A DNA stretch of 64,000 nt, from NCBI GenBank assembly GCA_022818135.1, contig JAFMSR010000010.1, positions 17,362,222-17,426,221 on the forward strand. Direction: 5' to 3'. Positions 1-12,368 of the stretch are shown piece by piece (position 1 is the stretch's first letter; the number at the start of each line of letters is the position of its first letter). Below the pieces are notes generated by a model. That model did not search any database, was not told where the DNA came from, and worked only from the letters and a program-made list of their open reading frames with translations. The position numbers and the translations under genes are program-made. This stretch comes from Saxidomus purpurata (taxonomy: Eukaryota > Mollusca > Bivalvia > Venerida > Veneridae).

Positions 1-57
1 TCCTTTAGTAGATTTTCCCCTATTTACTTAAAGGAAAGTTGCCTACCACTATAATGG

Positions 58-436
58 CTGACAGTTCAGAATAAGGGAGGTAAATATTGAAGATGTGGGA
101 ACTATCTATTCAGGTCCAAAGGGAGCTGTGTTGCAAATGCTACCAACTGTGTTCAAATCAGATGAGGCTGAAAATATTAAACTTGGAATTGTATAGCCTG
201 GTCTTCAGTGAGCTAATGACAGTCTTTGGAGTACTAGTCCAGAGACTTGTGTCTGATACCCTAGCCACTGTCTTCTAGATTATATAAACAGAAGTCAATT
301 TGTTCAGTTATTTCAAAATTGTAATACTGTTACACAGAGATATAAGAGAATGATAGTTGTATATGGGGGATTAGCCAGTCTGGCTTTAGATCAAATGACC
401 ATTAAAAGCAAAGCAGAAGCATTTGATGTATTAAAA
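58..436 (+). pseudogene. degenerate coding remnant, family unknown
   Basis: Two protein-like stretches in different frames. One runs from about 90 and reads EDVGTIYSGPKGAVLQML before a stop near 198. The other runs from about 280 to 432 and includes QRYKRMIVVYGGLASLALDQ before a stop. Stops and a frame change separate them, and no splice pair joins them to the ankyrin gene downstream. This could be an old retrocopy or transposon piece, or an exon I fail to parse. No family recognised. Confidence 0.25.
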
Positions 437-688
437 TGAAACTTGATGTATAAGAGGTTTTCAGATATGAAATAAGTATAAGGCCAAGTTTGCATAGATA
501 TCAGTCCTTTTGTCAGATGTATGAAAGAGGAGTTGTTAGAAAGAAAATGTAATAAAGTGTAGAATAACTGTGGTGAATACATGGTGTAGGGCTAAACTAA
601 GTATTTTATTCATTAGGTCAAATATCCTGGTATAGTTCTAGGAGTTCCTTGTTGGTAAGAAGTTATACTGAATTTCTATGTATTTCAG

Positions 689-815
689 AGTCTGACCAAT
701 GGCAGTGGTTTCTACCTGTCCACAGCTCGAGATACTTTAAGTGAAGGACGCAGACTGGTTTTGCGTAGGAAGGAAACAGGCGAATTCATTGACGATTTCA
801 CTAACAAATCTAAAA
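689..815 (+). CDS. ankyrin gene, first exon seen
   Basis: Acceptor TATTTCAG, donor AAAA|GTAAAC. Phase 0 in, one base over. Encodes SLTNGSGFYLSTARDTLSEG and a Lys/Arg-rich stretch with no recognised domain. It reads on into the intron without a stop until about 864, so the donor is chosen by the phase match to the next exon. Confidence 0.85.
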
Positions 816-3800
816 GTAAACTTTCAAAATATTACTTCCTGTCTGCATGTAAAAAAAACAACTAAACAGTGCAAAGTAAAAAGTTCAAGAATTTGTAACC
901 CCTTACTTTTAAAAAAAGAAACCTGAAAAATTGCATTGCTTTTTTGTAAAGCCATTAAAGGTTCTTATGTAGAAATAGGAGAGATAGTAATGTTTTAAAG
1001 AATACTGCCTTAGAACCTAGTGCAGAATCTGTTGTTGTTATGCACAATGTCATGGTAAACTTTTAGTATGTTTTTGAAGTAAATTCTTTTTGCAGTCAGT
1101 ATAAAAGATGCTTTACACGTGACTGAGGTACCAGGACAGGTATTGGAGATTGACCCAGATGAATACCCAGAGTTTGAGGTAAGATAAGAATTGTTAAAAG
1201 TCAACAATATAGCAAATGATTCAGTACTTGTATTTGTGAGCTTTTGACCAGCTGACAGGGTTATACATGCAGCATAGAATGTATTCCTATAAATCTGTTC
1301 ATACATGCTAGTAAAGACATTGATATTAACAAATTCATTATGATATTACAGTTTATTTCCGTAGTAGGTAATCTTACTTACCTTTGATCAAATTAGTTAT
1401 ATGAAAAAAATGCTGTGGAAACATTTTGTAAGTATTTCCAAGGAATTCAAAGGAATGATATTCTATATTTGTAAGACAGGAAAAATGTGTTTTTCAGTTT
1501 TATTTTGAGGCTCAGAGTCGAAACAAGCAACTGAAGATGGGAAGTTACTTCCTGTATCAGGTGTTCCCAGGCAACACGTCAACGTGGCAACGGCTGTTCA
1601 TAAAGAGTGCACGAGAAGCTGAGTATGAAACTGTCGAGAAAATGATCGCTTTCTTCAGAGAAGATTCCAGCTTCATTAATTGCAGAGAGCCCAAAACTGG
1701 AAACACGGCGCTTCACTTGGCTTGCAGGATGGGGCATTTTGTAAGTGATTCATATATAACTGTCGTGCATTAGTTGATGGCACAGTCAGATCCCTAAGTA
1801 TCCCAGGGTTTAAGTTTGCAGAAATGTTAGGAACCTTCAGATTTTAGTATTAATGAATTTAGGCAGAACTATAACTGTAGTTTGCAAATGTTAATAGCTA
1901 ACAAATATCTATAATCTTATGCTGGATAAAACCATGTTTACGCCTTTGTTTATATACTTTGTTTACCAGGGCATTGGTATATAAATTTAAGCAATACTAG
2001 AAAAAAACAACAGGTGTTGCATTCTGTAACTTGTTTTTTATGTGTAAATTTCACTGGTAATAGTATGGTCCACATGGAATAAAGGATGTGAATATACAAA
2101 AGATAGTTCAGTAGAATGTAATGGTGTAGTCAGACAGAGCATATAGTGTACATGTATTTTATGTTTTTCAGTGAATTATAGAGTTTTCTCAGTGAAATAA
2201 AAGTGATGATCTGCAGTTTTGAAACTGGATTAACATTTTTAGTTTTACTGAGTTTGCTGATAGAGTGATTCATGGTGTGACAATCATGGTGTTGAAATGC
2301 AGATTTGTTTATTTAGCAATTGTTGAACACCAAAATACTGTCACACGTAGTTATGCCACTTGTGACAATATCAGTTTTTGGTGTTCACTTGTGAAATATA
2401 ATCAAAATTTCACTGAAACAAACAAATATCCTCTTATATTTCAGGATGTTGTAAGACTCTTACTGGAGAATGGAGCTAATGTTGATATCAAGAACAACTT
2501 CAAGTGTGCCCCCATCAATCTTGCTATAGAGGCACTACAGAGAAAAATCTGCCATGTGAGTTTACACTGATTGTATTACTACTGAAACTGCCAGCTAATG
2601 AACACTTTCATACTTCAACCTTTGCTGTATTGATGCCTTTTAAATGTTTTTTTCTTAAAGCTTTTGACAGCTTGATAGAGCTAAAAATTCATAAGATTGG
2701 GTTAAAATGGTGAGAAAGTTGTTTTGTGCACAGAAAGACTGAAAGTTGATGCTGTTGAATAACCTCTTAATCACCTGTTTATACATGTACAGCATGTGTG
2801 TATCAGTTTCATAGATACATGTATAAACCAGCTTTTAACTGTCTCTTTCAGTAGTACTAGATTCACTGGCAATAATTACACATCCAAGTTTAAACTTGGT
2901 ATTCTCATTCTATGTGTTTACTTCAGTATTTGATAGAATGGGGGTGTGATGTTCACGGTAAGAATGTAAAGGGACAGACTGTTCTAGAAACAATCAAGAA
3001 TGATGACTTCAAAAGATTCCTCATGGGTAAGTCAGTCTTTCATTATATCATGTTCCTCTGTCAGAACAGAATAGACATATTATACGAAACAAGCATATTT
3101 TGTTAATGAATTACGTAAGAAAAGTGGGATATAGTGTTGCAAGTCATGAAAATAGATATGTGTTGTCACTTGGTACAGTAATGGTACTGCTATAAAACAT
3201 AGAAATTGTACTAAGCCTAAACCAGCTCATGTTAACACATATCTTGCATTGTGTCAACATGGACCAAACTGTCCTTTCATTTGACATGTCACATTTTAAG
3301 ATTTAAAGGATGCTGATTGTACATGTAAAAGTACTGTCTGATTTGCAGGCCAAATATGGTCTACTCTGGTCACATAGACATAAAAATCTACTTCCAGCAG
3401 TATCATAATTATGCAAAAGCAACGCTGATTCAGATATTTAGGTTATGCCCTTTAGGTCTAAGCAATATTTAAGATATTTTCAGAGTTGTGTCCCCTGTTA
3501 AAAATCTTTAACATGAAACTGAATGTGATCTGTTTTTGTCACCATATTACATCAAATTGTCTTTATATTGTTATTCCAGTGTAAAAATAGAATGTTATAA
3601 GCAGTTACAGACTTTTCCCCTTCAATTTGCATGTACATGTACTATAGTGTGATGTAATCAAGTTACTCTGAGTAAATTTTCTCTTTGTACTTTCAGATCA
3701 AAACAAAGCTTATAGGGAAAATATCTATCTATAGCATGAAAACACCTAGAATCTGTTGATTTGGTGAGCATGACTGTTAAATGTTTTGATAAGAAGTTGC

Positions 3801-6800
3801 AGTAAATGAGTATTTTTTGTATGCTTTATTGTAGAATTGTACGATTATTATTCTGAGTGTGTACCAAAGATAATGGGAGGAGATATGGATCTTCTAGACA
3901 GGGTGGTTGCCGATCATACATCAAGGGTGAATGAATTCTGCTGTCTTAGAAGCAGGTATGTACTGACTGAGCTGGTGAACTTAATGTTTTTGAAAATGTT
4001 ACTTTTAAATTACTCTTATCTGTTTACTTAATACGTTTGGACACAAATAGTTTTGTCACTTGTTAGCAAGTAGACTATTTGATTACTGTGAATGAAAAAT
4101 CCAAAGGAAAATTTTGATAGCTGTAACGTAGCTGTTGACTTCTTACAGAGTTAAATTTAGCTTGCTTAAGTTTGGAATCAGGAACAGATTTTAGTTTTCT
4201 GACCAATGTACTGTTAAATATTGCATTAACGAAATCAATTAAAACCTTACTATGTCATATCACTGATTTTGCCTATATTACAGAGTGATCAATGGGAGTA
4301 CATTAATACATACAGCAGCTTACTATGGACATATTCCCGCCATTAAAGACCTGCTCTCCCTCAGGGTAGATGTCAATGTAAGAGATTACAAAGGGGCCAC
4401 ACCCCTTCATAGGGCCAAAAATCCGGAAGTTATGGAGGTAGGAAATACAAGGAATATCCAGATAGCTTATAGGGTCTTGTTTAAAATATTTTTATGCATC
4501 AGCATTGAGTATATGTAGCGTGTATACAAATTTTTACTTGTTATAGTTACTGGTATACCTTTCTTCACAATGACATCAGCAAGTTCCTTTTCACACTGCA
4601 TCAGTCCATTTTCATTTCACTTGTTTAGTAGAATGCATGACATTGTTGTACGTTTTATACACTGATATAAATTTCGTATTTGATTCTTCTCTGATGTTTC
4701 AGTTACAAATTAAATTTGACACAACACTTTTCTTGAATTGGAAATTGGATTTCATTTCAGTTATAATTTCTTTTTGTATATTTTAGATTCTGTTAGAAGC
4801 AGGAGCACACGTGAATGCCGAAGATTCAGAAAGTAACACCCCACTTCATGTGAAATGTTATGGTGAGACTGGCAAACCTTCCGACACAGAGTGTATTCAG
4901 ATGTTACTCAACAAAAATGTAGATCTGACTATCAGAAATAGCAGGGTAAGTGGTGAGAGGAGAAAATGGTCATTACACCGTGATTGTACAATTTTGGAAA
5001 ATAAGATATAATTCTTATTTTCTTGCTCACACTTAATGGTGTATTTTCTGCTCTTTGATTTGATGTAAGAACAGTGATTTAATCTTTTTTTGAATGGGTA
5101 CCAAAGAAATGGATCAACTGTTTTCAGATGCCTAATTCTAGTAAACCATAGTACTAAACCTAAAAGTAGTCCCGGCAAGGCAAACTACACCTCTGTCACC
5201 CTATTTTTTGTCATGTAGTGATGTTGAAATCTTAGTATAGTACAGTGTAGTGCTTTGATTCAATTGATTTGTAGGAGCACTCACCCACTATAAACTTAGA
5301 GCAGATCCGTTAACTAATACAGTTGTGTATTTAGTTTTTACAACTGTATTGTACATTACAGGGTTTAATGCCCATACACTGCTGTGTAATGCAAGGACGT
5401 GTAGATGTGATGCAGATACTCATGAACCATGACAAGAACAATACCATGGCAACAGCACTGAGTAAGGAGAATGATAAGAAACCACCCAGTTTGATACACC
5501 TAGCTCTTGCCAATGATTTCCCAGAATGTGCTCAGTGGTAGGTGATTTTAAAGTTTACTATGTACAACTCTTTTCCTTGTTGCACAATGTCTTCAGAACT
5601 ACAGTAAATTTGGTAAATTTTTGTGTTACAAAGATTTTGCGATTTACCCATAAGGAGAATTCTCTGAATAGTAAATCTATGTGAAATAAATCTGTAGGGA
5701 CATTTTTAAATTAGCGAAATGGGAAATTCATGAAAATAGTGAAGATTAAATCGCAAATATGACCCAATTTATAGTATTATAGTTGAGATTTGTCATTTCT
5801 CTTCATCATAAAATACTCCTGTGTCTGTGTGTAATATTCATTATTTCTTGAACATATGTACAAGACAAGCAATGTTTGAATTTCATTGGCTTAATAACTG
5901 AGTCTAAAAAATGTTAGTAAGATGTCTTTCGCATTAAGTAAATAGAAAATTGAGAAAAAAAATAGTTTTGAATACTATTTGAATGTTCAGTTTTCACTGG
6001 TTACTTTTATACCCCCTGGAAAGCAGAGTAATACAGTGTTTAGCATTGTCCCTCCGACCATCTGTCCATTTGGAGCCATATCTCTAAAACAGGGTAAGAA
6101 TTTGGAGTATTTAAATAAAATATGGTAGAAATGTTTACTCCTATGAGGAAATGTTGTCCTGCAGGCTCAGTCAGTCTAATTCATTGACTTTGTTTGTGAA
6201 GGGTGCTACCAGTCCTAGTCTGTTATGATCAACAAGTACTCATTGTTGTTTTGTCTTTCCTAGGTTACTGTCCAATGGTTTCCAGTTCAAAGAGAAGGAA
6301 CAGGATATTCTAATGAGAAGAATTCTAACAGAACAAATAAAACTGTAGGTAGCACATCGCAATAAACAACTGAAATGATAATAATATATATAATAGTGTA
6401 TTTGGTTGACTATCATAGTAAAGCCTGTAGAACGATAAAATTTGCAGTCTGCATTTGGCAGTGACAAGCTCTTGCATTGTATATTAGGGTAAAAGTTATT
6501 TTATTCACGAGGTTGTATTTCTAGAAATGAAGTACTTCCCAATTTCATCCATATCACTAAAATTGCATATGAACAATGATTATATATAAAATAGTGCTTG
6601 CTCACAAATAAAAAAAAACCTCATGAATAAAGAGAAAACTGGAAAACCATGAAATTACTTGAGAATATAAACCCCTTTACACTATCAGGTAGGGTAAGCT
6701 TACAGACTCGGACATTCTTTTTCCAATGACTTATTAAAAGCTAAAGTCTTTAAATTAAAGAACAAAACATAAACTATTTATACAAAGATCCACAACTCTT

Positions 6801-9800
6801 GACATGTTTGAAAGCAGTGACTGATTATTGTTGTATCATTTCAGAGATAAGCGTGCTGATTCAATAAAGTTCCTGTTAGACAATGGTGCAGAACCTAGTC
6901 CCAAATACCCTGGAGGAAACTCGTAAGCTATTACCAGAAACATTGCTAGGAAGTTTATATGTTCATGTCAGTGTAATAGTTTGCTCAGATGATTTTAGAA
7001 GTGTTGTGCATGCTTGCAGTCAGATAGTTCTAGAAGTGTTATGCATTAGAAGTGCTGTGCTTGTTCAGATGATTTTAGAAGTGTTGTGCTTGCTCAGATA
7101 GTTCTAGAAGTGTTATGCATTAGAAGTGCTGTGCTTGTTCAGATGATTTTAGAAGTGTTGTGCTTGTTCAGATAGTTCTAGAAGTGTTATGCATTAGAAG
7201 TGCTGTGCTTGCTCAGATAGTTCTAGAAGTGTTATGCATTAGAAGTGCTGTGCTTGCTCAGATAGTTCTAGAAGTGTTATGCATTAGAAGTGCTTGTGCT
7301 TGCTCAGATGAGTTCTAGAAGTGTTATGCATTAGAAGTGCTGTGCTTGCTCAGATAGTTCTAGAAGTGTTATGCATTAGAAGTGCTGTGCTTGCTCAGAT
7401 AGTTCTAGAAGTGTTATGCATTAGAAGTGCTGTGCTTGCTCAGATAGTTCTAGAAGTGTTATGCATTAGAAGTGCTGTGCTTGTTCAGATGATTTTAGAA
7501 GTGTTGTGCTTGCTCAGATAGTTCTAGAAGTGTTATGCATTAGAAGTGCTGTGCTTGTTCAGATGATTTTAGAAGTGTTGTGCTTGTTCAGATAGTTCTA
7601 GAAGTGTTATGCATTAGAAGTGCTGTGCTTGCTCAGATAGTTCTAGAAGTGTTATGCATTAGAAGTGCTGTGCTTGCTCAGATGATCTAGAGGTGTTATG
7701 CATTAGAAGTGCTGTGCTTGTTCAGATGATTTTAGAAGTGTTGTGCTTGCTCAGATAGTTCTAGAAGTGTTATGCATTAGAAGTGCTGTGCTTGTTCAGA
7801 TGATTTTAGAAGTGTTGTGCTTGCTCAGATAGTTCTAGAAGTGTTATGCATTAGAAGTGCTGTGCTTGCTCAGATAATTCTATAAGTGTTATGCATTAGA
7901 AGTGCTGTGCTTGCTCAGATAGTTCTAGAAGTGTTATGCATTAGAAGTGCTGTGCTTGCTCAGATAGTTCTAGAAGTGTTATGCATTAATAGAAGTGTTG
8001 TGCTTGCTCAGATAATTCTATAAGTGTTATGCATAATAAGAAGTGCTGTGCTTGCTCAGATAGTTCTAGAAGTGTTATGCATTAGAAGTGCTGTGCTTGC
8101 TCAGATAGTTCTAGAAGTGTTATGCATTAGAAGTGCTGTGCTTGCTCAGATAGTTCTAGAAGTGTTATGCATTAGAAGTGCTGTGCTTGCTCAGATGATC
8201 TAGAGGTGTTATGCATTATAAGTGTTTTGCTGGCTCAGATAATTTTAGAAGAGTTGTACTTGCTATGATGATTTAGAAGTTAACTGCTGTCTCAGATGAT
8301 TTTAGGAGTTTTGTGCTTGCTCGATGATCTTAGTAATGTTATGCTTGCTTAGATTAATTTTGAAGTGTTGTGCTTATTCAGATAATTTTAAAAGTTTTGT
8401 GCATACTCAGATAATCTAATTAGTGCAGTGCATGCTCAGATGATTTTAGAAGTTTTGTGCATACTCAGATGATTTTAGAAGTTTTGTGCATACTCAGATG
8501 ATTTTAGAAGTTTTGTGCATACTCAGATAATCTAATTAGTGTAGTGCATGCTCAGATGATTTCAGAAGTTTTGTGCCTACTCAGATGATTTTAGAAGTTT
8601 TGTGCATACTCAGATGATTTTAGAAGTTTTGTGCATACTCAGATGATTTTAGAAGTTTTGTGCATGCTCAGATAATCTAATTAGTGTAGTGAATGCTCAG
8701 ATGAATTTAGAAGTTTTGTGCATACTCAGATGATTTTAGAAGTTTTGTGCATGCTCAGATAATCTAATTAGTGTAGTGAATGCTCAGATGATTTTAGAAG
8801 TTTGTGCATACTCAGATGATTTTAGAAGTGTTGTGCTTGCTCAGGTGATTTTAGAAGTGTTGTGTATGCTCAGATGATTTTAGAAGTGTTACACATATCA
8901 TCCCCATTTACATTTTTATATTGCATCCATTCAAATTTAATCTTATGTTAAGAGAAGAAGAAATAAAAGTGTAAACAGAACCTAAATAACTAGATTCCCA
9001 TAGTAACATAGAGGCTAGACACATTACCACATACATATTAATAAATCAGTTGCAGAGTATGTAACCTACAAATTTATATTCGTTATAAACAAAAACTGGC
9101 TTCACTGTGTTAAAATTCAGCAGTAGCATAGTAGAAAGAATTGTGCATATCTTTGTTGGACTTCCTATAATTCTATTCTGTCTCCAATCTTAAATGTGCT
9201 GCAAAATGCAGACCTGTTCTGAAGCATCCATGTATCAGCTTATCTCTGTTGTCACTATGTTGCTCTGCTGCACAATGTGGCTGATAGAACAAAAAAAATC
9301 AAAACAGCACTGTGTAGGTTATTACTGACTTTACCATCTAAATTTTCATTTAAACAGTTCTACTCAAGTGCACAGTGAGGAGCCACAGAAAGGGAACAGT
9401 TATAAAGCTGGTCTTTCTCCAGCGACTTTGGTCTATTGCACAATTTCTTTTTGGTTTGTTAGTACTGATTGTACAATGAATAAGTAGGAAATCTTTCATG
9501 AATATTTAACGAAAACTTTTATGTCAAGTAGGACAAATATAATGACTAATACATAAATTACATTTATTTACAGGGCCCTACATTATGCAGCTGGCCTGTC
9601 AGGTCCTAGTGATGTACTAGAACTGCTGGTGGCATACAGGGCAGAGATTGATGCTGTAAATGAAGATGGGTGTACACCATTGTTCTTTGCTACTCAGTCC
9701 AATAACAAATTTGCAGCATGTGTTCTCATTGAACAGGGAGCTAATGTCAGACAGAAAAACTTACAAGGTACATTTCCTGTTTTCATGTATGTTAACGCTG

Positions 9801-12368
9801 GTACAATGTAATGAGTATAGTAATTATTGCTTCATTTGGGTAGTTTTGATTCTTGCTCGTAGTTCATCAGTTTCTTGGAATGGGTATACTGGATACTAGT
9901 TGCAGAAAAAAGGTTTTGTTTTTATTTTTTGTGTTGGGGGGGAGGGATACTGCAGGATACAGAAAGTATCTTGGTACCAGGTTCACTCTTTGTTTTCTTA
10001 CATGCCTAGTTTATAGCAAACATAAATAGGGTCTATATTTAAAGTTTTATGCAAAAGATTATCAGCATAGTATGTATTCTGCAACTCTTGTACTACAAGT
10101 ATAGGGAGCTGAACATGTATTCTTCAACTCTTGTACTACAAGTATAGGGAGCTGAACATGTATTCTGCCACTCTTGTACTACAAGTATAGGGAGCTGAAC
10201 ATGTATTCTTCAACTCTTGTACTACAAGTATAGGGAGCTGAACATGTATTCTGCAACTCTTGTACTACAAGTATAGGGAGCTGAACATGTATTCTGCAAC
10301 TCTTGTACTACAAGTATAGGGAGCTGAACATGTATTCTTCAACTCTTGTACTACAAGTATAGGGAGCTGAACATGTATTCTGCAACTCTTGTACTACAAG
10401 TATAAGGAGCTGAACATGTATTCTCAACTCTTGTACTACAAGTATAGGGGCGAACATGATCCTCAACCTGTACTACAAGATAGGAGCTGAACATGTACTG
10501 CAACTCTTGTACTACAATATAGGAGCTGAACAGTATTCTTCAACTCTTTACTACAAGTATAGGGAGCTGAACAGTATTCTGCAACCTTGTACTACAAGTA
10601 TAGGAGCTGAACATGTATTCTTCAACTCTTGTACTACAAGATAGGGCTAACTGTCTTCTTTCTACAAGTATTAGGGAGGTTCTGTATAAACTAAGTGGAG
10701 CTGACAGTATTCTGCAACTCTTGTACTACAAGTATAGGGAGCTGAACATGTATTCTGCAACTCTTGTACTACAAGTATAAGGAGCTGAACATGTATTCTT
10801 CAACTCTTGTACTACAAGTATAGGGCTTTACCACTACATCATGTATCTGACCCACTCAAACTAGCAAACATGTTTTGGGTTTTATATTATGTCTGTTAAT
10901 TTACAAGTATAATTTGGAGTACAAAAACAGAAAAAAACCCTGAAAAATCATTACAATCTGCAACTTAAAGTGACATTATGCTCATCTTACTGCACATAGT
11001 GTATTTTGGTGACAGTTTTATAAAAGCAATTTTCGGTAGCTGTGCATTTAAATGTGTTAAACTAATGATAATGCCGCATTAATATTTGAAGTTGGTGCTT
11101 TAGAAATTAAAGAAATGGACTAATAAAATAATAATTCCTTCCTTGGCAGTGATCTCCCTTGTGTTATTAGTGTTGCTCGGCAGTGGAAGGGAAGCAACTC
11201 CAACATGCATTTGTTTATTTCTTAAATTGACTCTCCCAGTCAAAATAGGAAAAGTAATATTTGGAAAGTTATTATTTCGTACTGGTGGCAGGAAAAGTTT
11301 GTTGTATTGGGTCAAAAGTTATTATTTCCTCTACCCTTTTCACACACACCTATTTCAGCTGGATTTTTACTTTAAAAAATGTGCATAATGTCACTTTAAG
11401 GTTGTTTACATTTAGAAAGTGATGTTTTTCAAAATTCAGAAAATTTATATTCTCTTGTACTGTATAATGTATTAATATGGACTACTAGTGCTAGATAGGG
11501 TGTTTTAGTAATATAAAAAACACATAGTTGAAAAGGGACAAAAATGGAGTAGTGGCTCAACTAGAATATTAAGTTTAAAGTTACACAAATCATTTACCTT
11601 ACTACAATTTAAAAGTTTTTTTTCATTTCTTCGTACAGGTCAGACGGCTTTTGATTTGATCATAGACTTTGAGGATTGGATTGAATGTGGCTACTTCAAT
11701 GAGGAAATTAAGGCAAGATTAAAAGGTAATACTGGACTTCAAACATTTCAAATTAATAATAAGACTTTATGTCTTTCTGGTATATAATTTTAAAACAGAA
11801 GTGGAATTTTCTAGCCACTATACAAGCAATTTATCAAGGCTGTTCTACAATGTAATCAAAGGGCTCTGTTTATGACTTTGAATAACTTCTTTCAGCCATG
11901 CATTTCCCCGATTGAATGACTTCAGTTGTAACACTATCAAAAATTCAAAGGAACTAGAAACTGTAAATATAAAATTCCTCATGAAAAACCACTTCACACT
12001 AGACACATTGAAATGTTATTGCAAGAAGTGTTAATATTAGTGTTTAACTTATTACATTACACTTTTCTATGAAATAAAATGCATAAAAATTGTTTCAAAA
12101 CTTACCAAAATTATGCTTTGAAATGTAATATGCTTGTCTGATTTTAGCTTACAACTTGAAGCATGCTAGAGATTTGATCAGAGCTATATCAAAGAGAGTC
12201 AAACCTGGCCAGCTGCCAATGATGCGACATGAAATGAGCCGGTCAGCATTCTCTATCCAGTCCTCCAGCGTACCGGGTCAGTACCGGACTGCAACAGCCA
12301 TGTCACGGCAAAAGATGCTTCCACCAGTTAACACAGCCAGTGGTCCACCAAAATATTTGATGTTCTAA
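689..12368 (+). CDS. ankyrin-repeat protein gene, 14 exons, 5' end outside window
   Basis: Fourteen exons, all with AG/GT borders, join in one open frame: 689-815, 1096-1178, 1498-1740, 2445-2555, 2927-3026, 3835-3955, 4284-4437, 4787-4945, 5362-5537, 6264-6344, 6845-6922, 9574-9767, 11639-11725, 12148-12368. They total 1935 nt, 644 residues plus TAA. Residues 1-136 are a non-ankyrin N-terminal region without a recognised domain. Ankyrin units begin near residue 137 (GNTALHLACRMGHF) and recur at about 171, 263 (GSTLIHTAAYYGHI), 297 (GATPLHRA), 327 (NTPLHV), 365, 408, 455, 478 (ALHYAAG) and 512 (GCTPLFFAT). The C-terminal ~70 residues are basic and Ser/Thr/Pro-rich. Ankyrin repeats mediate protein binding, so a scaffold or adaptor role is an inference. 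The first exon starts in phase 0 without a credible ATG, so the true start lies upstream. I do not recognise a named orthologue. Confidence 0.93.
1096..1178 (+). CDS. ankyrin gene exon
   Basis: Acceptor TTTTTGCAG, donor GAG|GTAAGA. Completes the split Ile codon and encodes an acidic segment ending EIDPDEYPEFE, in phase with both neighbours. Confidence 0.88.
1498..1740 (+). CDS. ankyrin gene exon, start of repeat domain
   Basis: Acceptor TTTTTCAG, donor TTT|GTAAGT; 81 codons, phase 0 both sides. Encodes a helical-looking segment (STWQRLFIKSAREAEYETVE) and ends with the first half of an ankyrin unit (GNTALHLACRMGHF). Confidence 0.93.
2445..2555 (+). CDS. ankyrin gene exon
   Basis: Acceptor ATATTTCAG, donor CAT|GTGAGT; 37 codons, phase 0. 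DVVRLLLENGANVDIKNNF completes the ankyrin unit begun in the previous exon, which confirms the splice. Confidence 0.95.
2927..3026 (+). CDS. ankyrin gene exon
   Basis: Acceptor TTACTTCAG, donor ATGG|GTAAGT; leaves one base. Encodes YLIEWGCDVHGKNVKGQTVL, the end of one ankyrin unit and the start of a weak one. Confidence 0.92.
3835..3955 (+). CDS. ankyrin gene exon, spacer between repeats
   Basis: Acceptor TTATTGTAG, donor GCAG|GTATGT; leaves two bases. Encodes ELYDYYSECVPKIMGGDMDL and a Cys-Cys pair. It does not match the ankyrin consensus well and probably separates two blocks of repeats. Confidence 0.9.
4284..4437 (+). CDS. ankyrin gene exon, two repeat units
   Basis: Acceptor ATATTACAG, donor GAG|GTAGGA; ends in phase 0. 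Contains GSTLIHTAAYYGHIPAIKDL and GATPLHRAKNPEVME, close to the ankyrin consensus. Confidence 0.95.
4787..4945 (+). CDS. ankyrin gene exon
   Basis: Acceptor ATATTTTAG, donor AGG|GTAAGT; 53 codons, phase 0. ILLEAGAHVNAED completes the previous unit, and NTPLHV starts one with an insertion (GETGKPSDTE) before its second helix. Confidence 0.95.
5362..5537 (+). CDS. ankyrin gene exon
   Basis: Acceptor ACATTACAG, donor CAGTG|GTAGGT; leaves two bases. GLMPIHCCVMQGRVDVMQIL is an ankyrin unit; after a Lys/Asn-rich loop, SLIHLALANDFPECAQW starts another. Confidence 0.95.
6264..6344 (+). CDS. ankyrin gene exon
   Basis: Acceptor CTTTCCTAG, donor AACT|GTAGGT; two bases in and two out. Encodes LLSNGFQFKEKEQDILMRRI, the end of an ankyrin unit followed by a charged helix. 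Confidence 0.88.
6845..6922 (+). CDS. ankyrin gene exon before the minisatellite intron
   Basis: Acceptor CATTTCAG, donor ACTC|GTAAGC; two bases in and out. Encodes DKRADSIKFLLDNGAEPSPK. The following 2.65 kb intron contains a long minisatellite. Confidence 0.9.
6970..8895 (+). repeat. minisatellite with mixed 45 bp and ~29 bp units
   Basis: Intronic array of about 1.9 kb. The 5' two thirds is mainly a 45 bp unit (GCTCAGATAGTTCTAGAAG then TGTTATGCATTAGAAG), interspersed with ~29 bp units (CAGATGATTTTAGAAG). The 3' third has only 28-29 bp units, with recurring 'AATCTAATTAGTGTAGTG' variants. The longer unit appears to be the shorter one plus an internal partial duplication. Confidence 0.95.
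9574..9767 (+). CDS. ankyrin gene exon, two repeat units
   Basis: Acceptor TATTTACAG, donor CAAG|GTACAT; leaves one base. Contains ALHYAAGLSGPSDVLELLVA and GCTPLFFATQSNNKFAACVL, two clear ankyrin units. Confidence 0.95.
10075..10826 (+). repeat. 43 bp minisatellite, about 17 copies
   Basis: Intronic array of CTGCAACTCTTGTACTACAA plus GTATAGGGAGCTGAACATGT plus ATT, with a G/T alternation in CTGCAACT versus CTTCAACT. Flanking units are nearly identical. The block at about 10440-10700 is full of single-base deletions. Confidence 0.95.
10965..11399 (+). mobile_element. TTAA-flanked MITE (piggyBac-like), copy 1
   Basis: 435 bp including TTAA at both ends (10965-10968 and 11396-11399) and terminal inverted repeats AGTGACATTATG. 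Lies in the intron between the exons at 9574 and 11639. Related to the copies at 55223 and 57276 in opposite orientation, but more diverged. TTAA duplication is the hallmark of piggyBac-type transposition. No transposase is encoded. Confidence 0.85.
11639..11725 (+). CDS. ankyrin gene exon, last partial repeat
   Basis: Acceptor TTCGTACAG, donor AAAAG|GTAATA; one base in and out. Encodes GQTAFDLIIDFEDWIECGYF, a capping half-repeat followed by a charged helix. Confidence 0.92.
12148..12368 (+). CDS. ankyrin gene terminal exon with stop
   Basis: Acceptor GATTTTAG; 221 nt ending in TAA. Encodes a basic tail (HARDLIRAISKRVKPGQ) and a Ser/Thr/Pro/Met-rich end finishing GPPKYLMF. The tail is low in predicted structure and may be a docking or regulatory segment (inference). 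Confidence 0.93.

Noticed and set aside
6970..8895. CRISPR array or repeat-protein gene
   Set aside because: Direct tandem repeats without spacers, in a bona fide intron with matching splice phases on either side; the open frame follows from unit length.
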